Shown here one piece after another: positions 1 through 8,505 of a stretch of 64,000 nucleotides of DNA. Position 1 is the first letter of the stretch. Each line of letters opens with the position of its first letter. The stretch spans positions 1-64,000 of the forward strand of contig NZ_CADESW010000016.1 in NCBI RefSeq assembly GCF_902830275.1. The letters run 5' to 3'. The translations under genes and the position numbers were made by a program. Origin of the DNA: Burkholderia stagnalis (GTDB lineage Bacteria > Pseudomonadota > Gammaproteobacteria > Burkholderiales > Burkholderiaceae). The notes beneath the pieces were generated by a model, which saw nothing but the letters and a program-made list of their open reading frames with translations, was not told the origin of the DNA and made no database searches.

Positions 1-120
1 ATCGCGATCGCGCAGCACTATGCGGAACACGTGCTGGTGCAGGCGGAAGGGCTCGAAGCGTCGATCGTCGGCGCGAAGGGCGGCGACGGCGTGCTCGCGC
101 TGACGGAAGACCAGTTCTGA
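1..120 (+). CDS. C-terminal 39 residues of an unidentified protein (cut by window edge)
   Basis: An open frame enters from the left edge and ends at TGA 118-120. The visible tail runs from IAIAQHYAEHVLVQ to LTEDQF. Codon use is GC-rich in third positions, as in neighbouring genes, and a strong hairpin terminator follows 22 bp after the stop, which supports a genuine gene end. The fragment is too short to assign to a family, and no function is offered. Confidence 0.6.
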   Translation: MAIAQHYAEHVLVQAEGLEASIVGAKGGDGVLALTEDQF

Positions 121-141
121 TCGGGGAACGGTATCCGTTGA

Positions 142-177
142 AAAGCTGAAAGGCACCCGAGGGCGCCTTTCAGCTTT
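142..177. terminator. Bidirectional rho-independent terminator between the left-edge gene and dadA
   Basis: A perfect 13-bp stem (AAAGCTGAAAGGC at 142-154, GCCTTTCAGCTTT at 165-177) encloses a 10-base loop. The A-rich 5' side and T-rich 3' side can give a U-run on either strand. It lies between two convergent genes and probably serves both. Confidence 0.85.
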
Positions 178-215
178 GCTTGCTCGCGGCCCGCACGGCA
201 GCGGGCCGGCGCGAC

Positions 216-1502
216 TTACGCGTAGGCGGGGCGCGTCTGGCCGGCCACGTCCTTCAGGTAGCGATGCACCGACAAGTCGTCTGCCTGAATTGCGGGCATC
301 TTGCCGGAGATCAGGTCGGCGATCAGCTGACCCGAACCGCACGACATCGTCCAGCCGAGCGTGCCGTGGCCGGTGTTCAGGAACAGGTTCGACACCGGCG
401 TGCGGCCGACGATCGGCGTGCCGTCCGGCGTCATCGGGCGCAGGCCCGTCCAGAACGTTGCCTTCGACGTATCGCCGCCGCCCGGGAACAGGTCGTTCAC
501 GCACATTTCGAGCGTTTCGCGGCGCGCGTCGCGCAGGCGCTTGTCGAAGCCGACGATCTCCGCCATCCCGCCGACGCGGATGCGCCGGTCGAAGCGCGTG
601 ATCGCGATCTTGTAGGTTTCGTCGAGCACCGTCGACACGGGCGCCGCCGCTTCGTCGACGATCGGCGCGGTGATCGAATAGCCCTTGAGCGGATAGACCG
701 GAATCTTCATCAGGTTCGAGATGAAGTGCGTCGAGTACGAACCGAGCGCGACGACGTACGCATCCGCGCGCACCATCTCGCTGCCGCACTGCACGCCTGC
801 GATCTTGCCGCCCGCGATCGCGAGCGCGTCGATCGGCGTGTTGTAACGGAACTTGACGCCGAGCCCTTCGGCGAGCGCGGCAAGGCGCGTCGTGAACAGC
901 TGGCAGTCGCCCGTCTCGTCGCCGGGCAGGCGCAGGCCGCCCGTCAGCTTGTGCGACACCGCGGCGAGCGCCGGCTCGGCGTTCTTCAGCTCGGCGGGCG
1001 ACAGCAGTTCGAACGGCACGTTCGCTTCGCGCAGCACGGCGATGTCCTTCGCCGCGCCGTCGAGCTGCTGCTGCGTGCGGAACAGCTGCAGCGTGCCGCC
1101 CGTGCGGCCTTCATATCCGATGCCGGTGTCGGCGCGCAGCGCCTGGATGCAATCGCGGCTGTATTCGGCGAGCCGGACCATGCGGCCCTTGTTGACCGCA
1201 TAGCGCTCGGCCGTGCAGTTGCGCAGCATCTGCCACATCCATTGCAGCTGGAAGCGGGTGCCGTCGAGGCGGATCGCGAGCGGCGCGTGCTTTTCGAACA
1301 TCCATTTGACGGCCTTCAGCGGCACACCGGGCGCGGCCCACGGCGCCGCATAGCCGGGCGAGATCTGGCCTGCGTTCGCGAAACTCGTCTCGAGCGCCGG
1401 ACCGGCCTCCCGGTCGATCACCGTGACTTCATGACCGGCGCGCGCGAGGTAATACGCGCTTGCCACGCCCACCACACCGCTGCCCAGAACGACGACTCGC
1501 AT
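216..1502 (-). CDS. dadA: D-amino acid dehydrogenase small subunit
   Basis: A 428-residue FAD-dependent oxidoreductase of the DAO superfamily. DadA oxidatively deaminates D-amino acids, chiefly D-alanine, to 2-oxo acids and passes electrons to the respiratory chain at the inner membrane. The N-terminus begins with the dinucleotide-binding motif [20 protein letters not shown] (GxGxxG), followed by a hydrophobic strand ending in D that contacts FAD ribose. The C-terminal half carries the [15 protein letters not shown] segment and the [16 protein letters not shown] segment, both typical of DadA. The length matches the family. It is divergent from the Lrp-type gene at 1647, the usual arrangement for amino-acid-responsive control of dadA; regulation by that neighbour is inferred. 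A strong terminator lies just past the stop. Confidence 0.95.
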   Translation of the reverse strand: MRVVVLGSGVVGVASAYYLARAGHEVTVIDREAGPALETSFANAGQISPGYAAPWAAPGVPLKAVKWMFEKHAPLAIRLDGTRFQLQWMWQMLRNCTAERYAVNKGRMVRLAEYSRDCIQALRADTGIGYEGRTGGTLQLFRTQQQLDGAAKDIAVLREANVPFELLSPAELKNAEPALAAVSHKLTGGLRLPGDETGDCQLFTTRLAALAEGLGVKFRYNTPIDALAIAGGKIAGVQCGSEMVRADAYVVALGSYSTHFISNLMKIPVYPLKGYSITAPIVDEAAAPVSTVLDETYKIAITRFDRRIRVGGMAEIVGFDKRLRDARRETLEMCVNDLFPGGGDTSKATFWTGLRPMTPDGTPIVGRTPVSNLFLNTGHGTLGWTMSCGSGQLIADLISGKMPAIQADDLSVHRYLKDVAGQTRPAYA

Positions 1503-1646
1503 AGCTGCTCCACAAGGAAGAATCGGATCGAGGCCGGTCGCACCCGCGACTCCGTATAACCTCTATCTGACCTAGTTTTTTGCGCTATGGTATTGTCGAA
1601 TGACCAGGTTTTGTTATCGTATTTTTTCGCTTTTCAGCAGAATCAC

Positions 1647-2135
1647 ATGAGAACTCAACGGCAGCCGGTACGCACGCTCGACAAGCTCGACCGGCGCATC
1701 CTCAAACTGCTTCAGAACGACGGCCGGATGGCGATGAAGGACCTCGCCGAGCAAGTCGGGCTCACCGTCACGCCGTGCATCGAGCGCGTGCGGCGCATGG
1801 AGCGCGACGGCGTGATCACCGGCTATCACGCGCGCGTCGATCCGGCCCAGCTTGGCGCGGCGCTGCTCGTGTTCGTCGAGATCACGCTCGGCCACAAGGG
1901 CGGCAACATGTTCGAGCAGTTCCGCCGGGAAGTGATGAAGATCGACGAGGTGCTCGAGTGCCACCTCGTGTCCGGCGACTTCGACTACCTGATCAAGGCG
2001 CGCATCGGCGAGATGGCCGACTACCGCAAGCTGCTCGGCGACATCCTGCTGCAGCTGCCCGGTGCGGTGCAGTCGAAGAGCTATGTCGTGATGGAGGAAA
2101 TCAAGGAGACGCTGACGATTTCGGTCGACGAATAG
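1647..2135 (+). CDS. Lrp/AsnC family transcriptional regulator
   Basis: A 162-residue regulator. The N-terminal winged helix-turn-helix is seen in LDKLDRRILKLLQNDGRM followed by KDLAEQVGLTVTPCIERVRR, and the C-terminal RAM ligand-binding domain in the ECHLVSGDFDYLIKARI region. The frame is open upstream to 1587, but the ATG at 1647 gives the usual family length and N-terminus. Family members are leucine- or alanine-responsive octameric regulators that usually act on the divergent gene and on themselves. The 144-bp intergenic stretch shared with dadA is noticeably AT-rich for this genome, suiting an Lrp binding region. It could be Lrp itself or a dedicated DadA regulator; the sequence does not decide. 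Confidence 0.9.
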   Translation: MRTQRQPVRTLDKLDRRILKLLQNDGRMAMKDLAEQVGLTVTPCIERVRRMERDGVITGYHARVDPAQLGAALLVFVEITLGHKGGNMFEQFRREVMKIDEVLECHLVSGDFDYLIKARIGEMADYRKLLGDILLQLPGAVQSKSYVVMEEIKETLTISVDE

Positions 2136-2151
2136 GCGCCTGATTTCACCC

Positions 2152-2180
2152 TTGGCACGTCGCGCCGAATACTGTATAAA
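2152..2180 (+). promoter_or_regulatory. Sigma-70-type promoter of the radical SAM gene
   Basis: TTGGCA (2152-2157), a 17-bp spacer and TATAAA (2175-2180) match the -35 and -10 consensus at five of six positions each. Transcription would start near 2187, leaving a leader of about 28 nt before the ATG at 2216. The -10 element lies inside the LexA-like box described separately. Confidence 0.65.
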
Positions 2181-2199
2181 TATCCAGTATTCGGCGCGA
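2160..2199. promoter_or_regulatory. LexA-like SOS box inside a 40-bp perfect inverted repeat
   Basis: Positions 2172-2187 read CTGTATAAATATCCAG, which matches 14 of 16 positions of the classical CTG-(TA)5-CAG LexA operator. The box is the core of a longer palindrome: 15-base arms (2160-2174 and 2185-2199) are exact reverse complements around a 10-base centre. It overlaps the -10 element of the promoter at 2152-2180, so a bound repressor would block initiation. Assignment to LexA is inferred from the motif. Confidence 0.65.
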
Positions 2200-2215
2200 A
2201 TGATGGGGTGTGGAG

Positions 2216-3388
2216 ATGGGCGGTCGATCCGACAACGAATTTCCGGTTGCGCCGCCCATGCCCCGCAAGGGGCGCGGGGCGGTCGACAACCTGCAGGGGC
2301 GGTACGAAACGGCGCTGCGCGAGGCGGTCGACGATGGCTGGGCGCACGAGGCGGATGATGCCGACCTGCCGGCGCCGCTGCGCACGCAGGTGTTCGAGGA
2401 GCGTGCGAAGAGCATCCTGACGCGCAACCAGTCGCCCGACATTCCGTTCAGCGTGTCGCTCAATCCGTATCGCGGCTGCGAGCACGGCTGCATCTATTGC
2501 TTCGCGCGGCCGACGCACAGCTATCTCGGCCTGTCGCCGGGGCTCGATTTCGAGAGCCGCATCTATGCGAAGGTCAATGCGGCCGAACTGCTCGAGCGCG
2601 AGATCGCCCGGAAAAGCTACGTGCCCGAGCCGATCGCGCTCGGCGTCAATACCGATGCCTATCAGCCGGTCGAACGCGACTTGCGCATCACGCGCAGCGT
2701 GATCCAGGTCATGCACGATCACGGGCTGCCGTTCGCCGCGATCACGAAATCGTCGCTGATCGAGCGCGACCTCGACCTGCTCGCTCCGATGGCCGAGCGC
2801 GGGCAGGTGATGGCGGCGGTCACGATCACGACGCTCGACGCGGATCTCTCGCGCACGCTCGAGCCGCGCGCGGCGACGCCGGCCCGCCGGCTGCGCACGA
2901 TCCGCGCGTTGCGCGAAGCGGGGGTGCCGGTCGGCGTGAGCATCGCGCCGGTCATCCCGTTCGTCACCGAGCCGGACATGGAACGGGTGCTCGAGGCATG
3001 CGCGGAAGCGGGCGCGACACACGCGAGCTACATCATTCTGCGGTTGCCGTGGGAGGTCGCACCGCTGTTCAGGAACTGGCTGGATGCGCATTTCCCGGAT
3101 CGGGCGGAGCGCGTGATGAACCGGGTGCGCGACATGCGCGGCGGCAAGGACTACGACTCGGATTTCGGCAAGCGGATGAAGGGTGAGGGGATCTGGGCCG
3201 ATCTGCTGAAGCAGCGCTTTCGGCAGGCGGTCAAGCGGCTGGGGTTGAACGAGCGCGCGAACGGCATTCTCGACCTGTCGCAGTTTCGGGGCGCTCGGGA
3301 TGTTGCGGGAACGGTGGCCGTGCCGCGTGTGAATGCGCGGTCAGCCGGCGCGGCGCTACGCGACGATTCGCAGCTGAGTTTGTTCTAA
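2216..3388 (+). CDS. PA0069-family (SplB-like) radical SAM protein
   Basis: A 390-residue radical SAM enzyme. The 4Fe-4S cluster motif CxxxCxxC is seen as GCEHGCIYCFARPTHSYLG (Cys88, Cys92, Cys95 from the ATG), with the downstream segment VNTDAYQPVERDLRITR typical of the PA0069/spore-photoproduct-lyase-like group. Spore photoproduct lyase repairs UV thymine lesions, but the substrate of this non-sporulating family is not established. ATG 2216 is preferred over GTG 2210 because a GGGG stretch lies at suitable spacing. It stands alone between Lrp and a convergent gene. A LexA-like box over its promoter suggests DNA-damage control, which fits a repair-related role but does not prove one. Confidence 0.85.
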   Translation: MGGRSDNEFPVAPPMPRKGRGAVDNLQGRYETALREAVDDGWAHEADDADLPAPLRTQVFEERAKSILTRNQSPDIPFSVSLNPYRGCEHGCIYCFARPTHSYLGLSPGLDFESRIYAKVNAAELLEREIARKSYVPEPIALGVNTDAYQPVERDLRITRSVIQVMHDHGLPFAAITKSSLIERDLDLLAPMAERGQVMAAVTITTLDADLSRTLEPRAATPARRLRTIRALREAGVPVGVSIAPVIPFVTEPDMERVLEACAEAGATHASYIILRLPWEVAPLFRNWLDAHFPDRAERVMNRVRDMRGGKDYDSDFGKRMKGEGIWADLLKQRFRQAVKRLGLNERANGILDLSQFRGARDVAGTVAVPRVNARSAGAALRDDSQLSLF

Positions 3389-3440
3389 TCGAGCGCACGT
3401 CGCGTCGCCGGCCCGGCAGGCGCCCCGTGCGTCGTCCTTG

Positions 3441-3908
3441 TTACTGGGAAATCTGCTTGGCCGCTTCGACCTGCGTTTCGAAATACGTCTGAAACGACAG
3501 CGCAAGCGCGGTCATCAGCAGGAACGCGCCGATCAGCAGCGAGAAAATCACGACGAAGATCACCGTCCAGCCCGAACGGCTGTGTCGGCCGGTGTCGGCG
3601 TTGAATTGCGCGTCCCACTTGTCGTCAGCGCGCAGGCCGTAGACGATCGCGGCGAGAAACGCCGCCAGCAGCGAGATCGCGCCGGGAACGGCCAGCCACC
3701 AGCCGAGGCCGGCGGTGCGCTGGGTGGCCGCGAGCAGCAGGAAGCCCGGGACGCCGACGATCGTCGCGAGCAGGTGCGCCCAGCCATAGACGTCCCGGAA
3801 ACCATACAGGTAGAAACGGTGCGCGCCGATCGAACCGAACAGGAACGCGAGGGCGGCGGTGAGCGTCTTGGAGCGGAAGCGGCGGAGCGGGGCGGTGCTG
3901 CTGGACAT
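3441..3908 (-). CDS. TM2 domain-containing membrane protein
   Basis: A 155-residue integral membrane protein of unknown function. The N-terminal TM2 domain is visible as a hydrophobic helix, the GSIGAHRFYLYGFRDVYGW segment with the family's G-x-H-x-FY pattern, and a second helix. Two further helices follow, one around GLGWWLAVPGAISLLAAFL and one near the C-terminus (WTVIFVVIFSLLIGAFLLMT). The start is uncertain: ATG 3908 gives the standard length, while ATG 3935 would add nine residues, and neither has a clear ribosome-binding site. It converges with the radical SAM gene and lies downstream of the sugar dehydrogenase gene on the same strand. No specific role can be deduced. Confidence 0.75.
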   Translation of the reverse strand: MSSSTAPLRRFRSKTLTAALAFLFGSIGAHRFYLYGFRDVYGWAHLLATIVGVPGFLLLAATQRTAGLGWWLAVPGAISLLAAFLAAIVYGLRADDKWDAQFNADTGRHSRSGWTVIFVVIFSLLIGAFLLMTALALSFQTYFETQVEAAKQISQ

Positions 3909-4018
3909 GGATGGCGGGCAGATTGTCGTTGGCATGGGCTGCCGGCAAGGCGGCGCGGGCGTGCGGCCCGGCACGCATTCTACGATGCCGCGGGTGAGGC
4001 GGTCACCTGCGGTCTGCG

Positions 4019-5158
4019 TCACGGTGCCGCATAGGTCACGCGATAGATCGCGCCGGCATGGTCGTCGCTGACGAGCAGGGAGCCGTCGGGCAGCGGCAGC
4101 ACGTCGGCCGGCCTGCCCCAGACGGTGCCGTCGCGCCGCAGCCAGCCCGTGATGAAAGGCATCTGGCGTGCGTGGCTGCCGTCCGCCGAGACGACGACGC
4201 GCATCACGCGGTAGCCGACCTTCGTGCTGCGGTTCCACGAACCGTGCTCGGCGATGAAGATGTTGTTGCGGTATGCGGCGGGAAACATCGTGCCTGTATA
4301 GAAGCGCATGCCGAGCGCCGCGACGTGCGCGCCGAGCTTCAGCACGGGCGCGGTGTAGCGGCGGCAGGCGTCCGGGCTGCCGAATTCGGGGTCGGGCGTG
4401 TCGCCGCCGTGGCAATACGGAAAGCCGAAATCGAGGCCGGCGCGCGGCGCGCGATTGAGCTTGTCGTCGGGCACGTCATCGCCCATCAGGTCGCGGCCGT
4501 TGTCGGTAAACCACAACTCGCCCGAATCCGGATGCCACGCGAATCCGACCGTGTTGCGCACGCCGCGCGCGACCACCTTCCGATGGCTGCCGTCCGCATT
4601 CATCCGCGCGATGACTGCGTAGCGGTCGCGGTCGGCGACGCACACGTTGCACGGCGCGCCGGTCGGCACGTACAGCTTGCCGTCGGGGCCGAACGCGATG
4701 AATTTCCAGCCGTGATGGTGTTCGGTCGGCAACGCATCGGTGACGACGACGGGTTTGGGCGGTGCGGCGAGCTGGTCGTCGATGCGGTCGAGGCGCACAA
4801 TACGCGACACGGCCGACACGAACAGCGCGCCGTCGCGATAGGCGACGCCGACCGGCATGTCGAGCCCGGACGCGATCACGTAGTGCGCGCTGATCTGCCC
4901 CTCGTGCATCACGAGGGCATGCACGCGGCCTTCGCGGCTGCCGACATACAGGATGCCGCGTGGCGACCACGCCATTTCCCGTGCGGCCGGCACCGCGTCG
5001 GTCAGCACCGACACGCTGAAGCCGGGCGGCACGACGAGTTCGTCGACCGGCAGCCGGCCGGCGGCGAAGGTCGTGGCGGAGGCGAGGCAGGCGACGCCGG
5101 CAAGCAGCCCCGCAAGGCAGCGCTCAGCGCGGCGCGCCACGGCGCGAAGCGGTGGCAT
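4019..5158 (-). CDS. Secreted PQQ-dependent sugar dehydrogenase (L-sorbosone dehydrogenase-like)
   Basis: A 379-residue exported protein. An Arg-rich, hydrophobic signal peptide (ending near TTFAAG) is followed by a six-bladed beta-propeller-type sequence: [20 protein letters not shown], then [15 protein letters not shown], then the FTDNGRD and [10 protein letters not shown] segments. The [16 protein letters not shown] segment is characteristic of the sorbosone dehydrogenase/glucose-dehydrogenase-like group, which uses PQQ to oxidise aldoses in the periplasm. Two Cys in APCNVCVAD and further Cys in [20 protein letters not shown] may form disulphides. No PQQ biosynthesis genes lie nearby, so activity in this strain is not shown. 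It is divergent from rpsP. Confidence 0.85.
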   Translation of the reverse strand: MPPLRAVARRAERCLAGLLAGVACLASATTFAAGRLPVDELVVPPGFSVSVLTDAVPAAREMAWSPRGILYVGSREGRVHALVMHEGQISAHYVIASGLDMPVGVAYRDGALFVSAVSRIVRLDRIDDQLAAPPKPVVVTDALPTEHHHGWKFIAFGPDGKLYVPTGAPCNVCVADRDRYAVIARMNADGSHRKVVARGVRNTVGFAWHPDSGELWFTDNGRDLMGDDVPDDKLNRAPRAGLDFGFPYCHGGDTPDPEFGSPDACRRYTAPVLKLGAHVAALGMRFYTGTMFPAAYRNNIFIAEHGSWNRSTKVGYRVMRVVVSADGSHARQMPFITGWLRRDGTVWGRPADVLPLPDGSLLVSDDHAGAIYRVTYAAP

Positions 5159-5237
5159 GGCGGCGTCGGACGGTGCTGGACAGCACGATTGTATGCCCGG
5201 CCGGAAGGGCGTTTGCCGATTTTTTGCGCGTAAGTGT

Positions 5238-5266
5238 TTGTTGTGCCACTGGTTTCCAGCTATAAT
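5238..5266 (+). promoter_or_regulatory. Promoter of the rpsP-rimM-trmD-rplS operon
   Basis: TTGTTG (5238-5243), a 17-bp spacer and a perfect TATAAT (5261-5266) lie 47 bp upstream of the rpsP start. The strong -10 fits a highly expressed ribosomal protein operon. Confidence 0.7.
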
Positions 5267-5312
5267 CGCGTGTTTCAGTAGTTTCGAACCCGGTTTTCCC
5301 GAAGGATTTCAT

Positions 5313-5567
5313 ATGGTTATCATCCGTCTGGCTCGCGGCGGCTCGAAGAAGCGCCCGTTCTACAACATCGTTGCTACCGATTCGCGCAACCGTCGTGACG
5401 GCCGCTTCATCGAGCGCGTCGGCTTCTACAACCCGGTCGCGACGAAGGGCGAAGCGCTGCGTATCGCTCAAGATCGTCTGACGTACTGGCAAGGCGTTGG
5501 CGCGCAACTGTCGCCGACCGTCCAGCGTCTCGTGAAGGAAGCGCAAAAGGCGCAACCGGCTGCCTAA
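5313..5567 (+). CDS. rpsP: 30S ribosomal protein S16 (bS16)
   Basis: An 84-residue ribosomal protein of the small subunit body, important for 30S assembly. The sequence opens with [20 protein letters not shown] and continues with [19 protein letters not shown], the S16 signature region; the length is standard. The start is fixed by this N-terminus and by a GAAGGA ribosome-binding site at 5301-5306. It is the first gene of the conserved rpsP-rimM-trmD-rplS operon and has a clear promoter at 5238-5266. The codon choice is visibly less extreme in GC than in the flanking metabolic genes, as expected for a highly expressed gene. Confidence 0.98.
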   Translation: MVIIRLARGGSKKRPFYNIVATDSRNRRDGRFIERVGFYNPVATKGEALRIAQDRLTYWQGVGAQLSPTVQRLVKEAQKAQPAA

Positions 5568-5609
5568 CATGGCGCGGTGTGCCGGTCGTGCCGGCTGCGA
5601 GGTGTATTG

Positions 5610-6287
5610 ATGTCGGATCACGATTCCGGTAACGCAAGGCGCGGGCGAGCGTCGTTTGGCGCATTCGTCCGCAAGCCGGTCGAGCGCGGTTCTGCCGCGA
5701 ACGCCGGCCAGGCTGCCGAGCAGGGCGGTCTTGAAGCAGCGTCATCCCTGCCCGACGATGCCGTTGAGGTCGGAGCGGTGGTCGATGCCTACGGCCTGAA
5801 GGGCTGGATCAAGGTCGCGCCTCATGCCGATACCGGTCGCGGCGGCGATGCGTTGCTCAACGCTCGCCGCTGGTGGCTGGAGCGGGGCGCCGAGCGTCAC
5901 GTCGCACGCGTCACGCAGGCGAAGACGCACGGCGATACGGTCGTCGCACAACCCTCCGGGGTAGGCGATCGCGATGCCGCGCTGTCATTGCGCGGGTTTC
6001 GCGTGTTCGTGCGCCGGGAAGATTTTCCGGCGCTGGCGATCGACGAGTTTTACTGGGTCGACCTGATCGGTCTCGATGTCGTCAACGAGCAATCGGTGGC
6101 GCTCGGGAAGGTGGTCGGGATGATCGACAACGGCGTGCATTCGATCATGCGCATCGAATATCCGGCGACCGGGAAAGACGGCCAGCCGGCGAGCGCCGAA
6201 CGGCTGATCCCGTTCGTCGGGGTGTACGTCAAAACGGTGGATCAGGCGGCGCGTCGCATCGTCGTCGACTGGGAAGCCGATTACTAA
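5610..6287 (+). CDS. rimM: Ribosome maturation factor RimM
   Basis: A 225-residue factor that binds S19 and assists maturation of the 30S head. After a variable N-terminal extension of about 45 residues comes the RimM domain, beginning [18 protein letters not shown], followed by the PRC-barrel domain with [15 protein letters not shown] and the NGVHSIMRI segment. ATG 5610 was chosen over an earlier in-frame start because that one would leave almost no room after rpsP and adds only unconserved residues. The extension is longer than in E. coli RimM, which is common in Burkholderia. Its stop codon touches the trmD ATG directly (TAAATG), indicating translational coupling. Confidence 0.95.
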   Translation: MSDHDSGNARRGRASFGAFVRKPVERGSAANAGQAAEQGGLEAASSLPDDAVEVGAVVDAYGLKGWIKVAPHADTGRGGDALLNARRWWLERGAERHVARVTQAKTHGDTVVAQPSGVGDRDAALSLRGFRVFVRREDFPALAIDEFYWVDLIGLDVVNEQSVALGKVVGMIDNGVHSIMRIEYPATGKDGQPASAERLIPFVGVYVKTVDQAARRIVVDWEADY

Positions 6288-7082
6288 ATGAATCAGGTCA
6301 CGGAGCGCGCGGTGCAGTTCGATGTCGTCACGCTCTTTCCCGAAATGTTTCGCGCGCTGACCGACTGGGGCATCACCAGCCGGGCCGTGAAGCAAGGGCG
6401 TTTCGGGTTGCGTACCTGGAACCCGCGTGATTTCACGACGGACAACTACCGCACGGTCGACGATCGGCCTTATGGTGGCGGTCCGGGCATGGTGATGCTG
6501 GCGAAGCCGCTCGAGGCTGCGATCGGTGCCGCGAAAGCGGCGCAGGCGGAGCAGGGCGTCGCGAGCACGCGTGTCGTGATGATGTCGCCGCAGGGCGCGC
6601 CACTGTCGCACGACCGTGTGGTGCGGATGGCGCAAGAGCCCGGCGTGATCGTGCTGTGCGGCCGCTACGAAGCGATCGATCAGCGTCTGCTCGATCGTTG
6701 CGTCGACGAGGAAATCAGCCTCGGCGATTTCGTGTTGTCCGGCGGCGAGCTGCCGGCGATGGCGATGATGGATGCCGTCGTGCGCCTGCTGCCCGGCGTG
6801 CTGAACGATGCGCAGTCGGCCGTGCAGGACAGCTTCGTCGGCGGCCTGCTCGATTGTCCGCATTACACGCGTCCCGAGGAATACGAGGGAGTGCGCGTGC
6901 CGGACGTGCTGCTCGGCGGCCATCATGCCGAGATCGAGCGCTGGCGTCGCCAGGAAGCATTGAGGAACACGTGGCTGAAGCGTCCGGACCTGATCGCCCG
7001 GGCGCGTCGCGACAAGTTGCTGAGCCGTGCCGACGAGGCATGGCTTGCGAACCTCGCACGCGAAGCGAAGGACGCCTCCTGA
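6288..7082 (+). CDS. trmD: tRNA (guanine37-N1)-methyltransferase
   Basis: A 264-residue SPOUT-class methyltransferase that makes m1G37 in tRNAs reading CUN, CCN and CGG, using S-adenosylmethionine and preventing +1 frameshifts. The N-terminal [19 protein letters not shown] and the knot-region segments [14 protein letters not shown]-like (here [14 protein letters not shown]) and [20 protein letters not shown] are diagnostic, as is [21 protein letters not shown]. It begins immediately after rimM and is followed by a 134-bp gap to rplS, larger than the other gaps in the operon. The length is slightly above the E. coli enzyme (255 residues). Confidence 0.97.
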   Translation: MNQVTERAVQFDVVTLFPEMFRALTDWGITSRAVKQGRFGLRTWNPRDFTTDNYRTVDDRPYGGGPGMVMLAKPLEAAIGAAKAAQAEQGVASTRVVMMSPQGAPLSHDRVVRMAQEPGVIVLCGRYEAIDQRLLDRCVDEEISLGDFVLSGGELPAMAMMDAVVRLLPGVLNDAQSAVQDSFVGGLLDCPHYTRPEEYEGVRVPDVLLGGHHAEIERWRRQEALRNTWLKRPDLIARARRDKLLSRADEAWLANLAREAKDAS

Positions 7083-7216
7083 GGCGAGATTCGCGGGCGG
7101 GAATTGGCGGTGCCGTGCATGCGTGCGCGGCGCCTGATGTGAACCCATCCTCTATCGGGGCCATGCCTGGAATCAGGCGGGCGCAAACGCCGACAAGATG
7201 GTTTTAGGAGTCAGTG

Positions 7217-7609
7217 ATGAATCTGATTGCAAAGCTTGAGCAGGAAGAAATCGAGCGCGCGCTCGCAGGCAAGACGATCCCCGAATTCGCCCCGGGCGAC
7301 ACGGTGATCGTGAACGTGAACGTGGTTGAAGGTAACCGCAAGCGCGTTCAGGCTTACGAAGGCGTCGTGATCGCGAAGCGCAACCGTGGCCTCAACTCGT
7401 CGTTCATCGTCCGCAAGATTTCGTCGGGCGAAGGCGTCGAGCGTACGTTCCAGACCTACTCGCCGCTGCTGGCGAGCATCGTCGTGAAGCGCCGCGGCGA
7501 CGTGCGTCGCGCGAAGCTGTACTACCTGCGCGAGCGTTCGGGCAAGTCGGCTCGTATCAAGGAAAAGCTGGTGTCGAAGGATCGCACCGCAGCAGCTTCC
7601 CAAGAGTAA
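7217..7609 (+). CDS. rplS: 50S ribosomal protein L19 (bL19)
   Basis: A 130-residue ribosomal protein located at the 30S-50S interface. Diagnostic segments are [39 protein letters not shown] and [22 protein letters not shown] 7217 follows a TAGGAG ribosome-binding site at 7205-7210; the in-frame GTG at 7214 is disfavoured. The C-terminus extends about 15 residues past the E. coli protein with a Lys/Ala-rich tail, as is typical of betaproteobacteria. It is the last gene of the operon and is followed by a strong terminator. Confidence 0.97.
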   Translation: MNLIAKLEQEEIERALAGKTIPEFAPGDTVIVNVNVVEGNRKRVQAYEGVVIAKRNRGLNSSFIVRKISSGEGVERTFQTYSPLLASIVVKRRGDVRRAKLYYLRERSGKSARIKEKLVSKDRTAAASQE

Positions 7610-7620
7610 GAGCTGTAAGG

Positions 7621-7646
7621 AAAAAGCACCCACCCGGGTGCTTTTT
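7621..7646 (+). terminator. Rho-independent terminator of the rpsP operon
   Basis: An 11-bp stem (AAAAAGCACCC at 7621-7631 with GGGTGCTTTTT at 7636-7646) and a four-base loop lie 11 bp after the rplS stop and run into a T-tract. Confidence 0.9.
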
Positions 7647-7697
7647 TCATTCCGGCGCGACAATACGCTCAGAGCAACCCGAATCAAGAGAGCCCCA

Positions 7698-8384
7698 TTG
7701 AACCGCCGCCCCATCATCGATCCCGAAGTGCTGCCGGTCGAAGGCACCGGCGCAGGCCTGCCGCTCATCGATTACGACCGGATGACGCCAGCCGGGATGC
7801 GCGAGCGCTTTACCCGCACGCTCGAATGGACCACGGAACCCGCCGAGGTCCGTCTTCAGGACGGCGTCGATCTGCGCAGCGCAGCCGTGCTCGTGCCGCT
7901 CGTCGTTCGTGACGGCGGCCTGACCGTGTTGCTCACGCAGCGCGCCGATCACCTGAACGACCACGCGGGGCAGATCAGCTTTCCCGGCGGCCGGCGCGAG
8001 CCGTTCGACCGCGATGCGACCGCGACGGCGCTGCGCGAGGCGAAGGAGGAGATCGGGCTCGCCGGCGAGCGGGTCGAGATCCTCGGCTCGCTGCCGGATT
8101 TCCTGACGGGCACCGGCTTTTGCGTGTCGCCGGTCGTCGGGCTCGTGCATCCGCCGTTCACGGTGCAGGCCGATACGTTCGAAGTCGCCGAGATCTTCGA
8201 GGTGCCGCTCGCGTTCCTGATGAATCCGGCGAACCACGAGGTGCGCGTGTTCCGCTGGGATGGCGGCGAGCGTCGTTTTTTTGCGATGCCTTATCCGAGA
8301 GGCGACGCGCACGGGCATTACTTCATCTGGGGCGCAACTGCCGGCATGTTGCGCAATCTGTACCGCTTCTTGGCGGCCGGCTGA
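7698..8384 (+). CDS. CoA pyrophosphatase-like NUDIX hydrolase
   Basis: A 228-residue NUDIX hydrolase of the YeaB/NudL group, which cleaves CoA and its derivatives to acyl-phosphopantetheine and 3',5'-ADP. The NUDIX box reads FPGGRREPFDRDATATALRE followed by AKEEIGL, containing the REAxEEIGL core that binds the catalytic metals. Upstream, VPLVVRDGGLTVLLTQRADH is the family's first strand pair. No ATG gives a sensible start: the frame upstream crosses the rplS terminator. TTG 7698 is preferred because it follows an AAGAGAG sequence and gives a normal length. It is monocistronic or forms an operon with the CobD-like gene. Confidence 0.85.
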   Translation: MNRRPIIDPEVLPVEGTGAGLPLIDYDRMTPAGMRERFTRTLEWTTEPAEVRLQDGVDLRSAAVLVPLVVRDGGLTVLLTQRADHLNDHAGQISFPGGRREPFDRDATATALREAKEEIGLAGERVEILGSLPDFLTGTGFCVSPVVGLVHPPFTVQADTFEVAEIFEVPLAFLMNPANHEVRVFRWDGGERRFFAMPYPRGDAHGHYFIWGATAGMLRNLYRFLAAG

Positions 8385-8505
8385 ACATGCGCGCCGCCCG
8401 GCGCGCGTGCGCGGCCGCCGGCCGGCGGCGCCGGCAAGCCATGCGTGGCTTACGCTGTGCTATCGTTATGCAAAAAATGACATAACTCCGAAGACGGCGC
8501 CACGC

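Noticed and set aside
2160-2199. The 40-bp palindrome as a terminator of the upstream regulator gene
   Set aside because: No T-tract follows on the plus strand, and its centre is a near-consensus SOS operator over a promoter. A secondary role in termination is not excluded.
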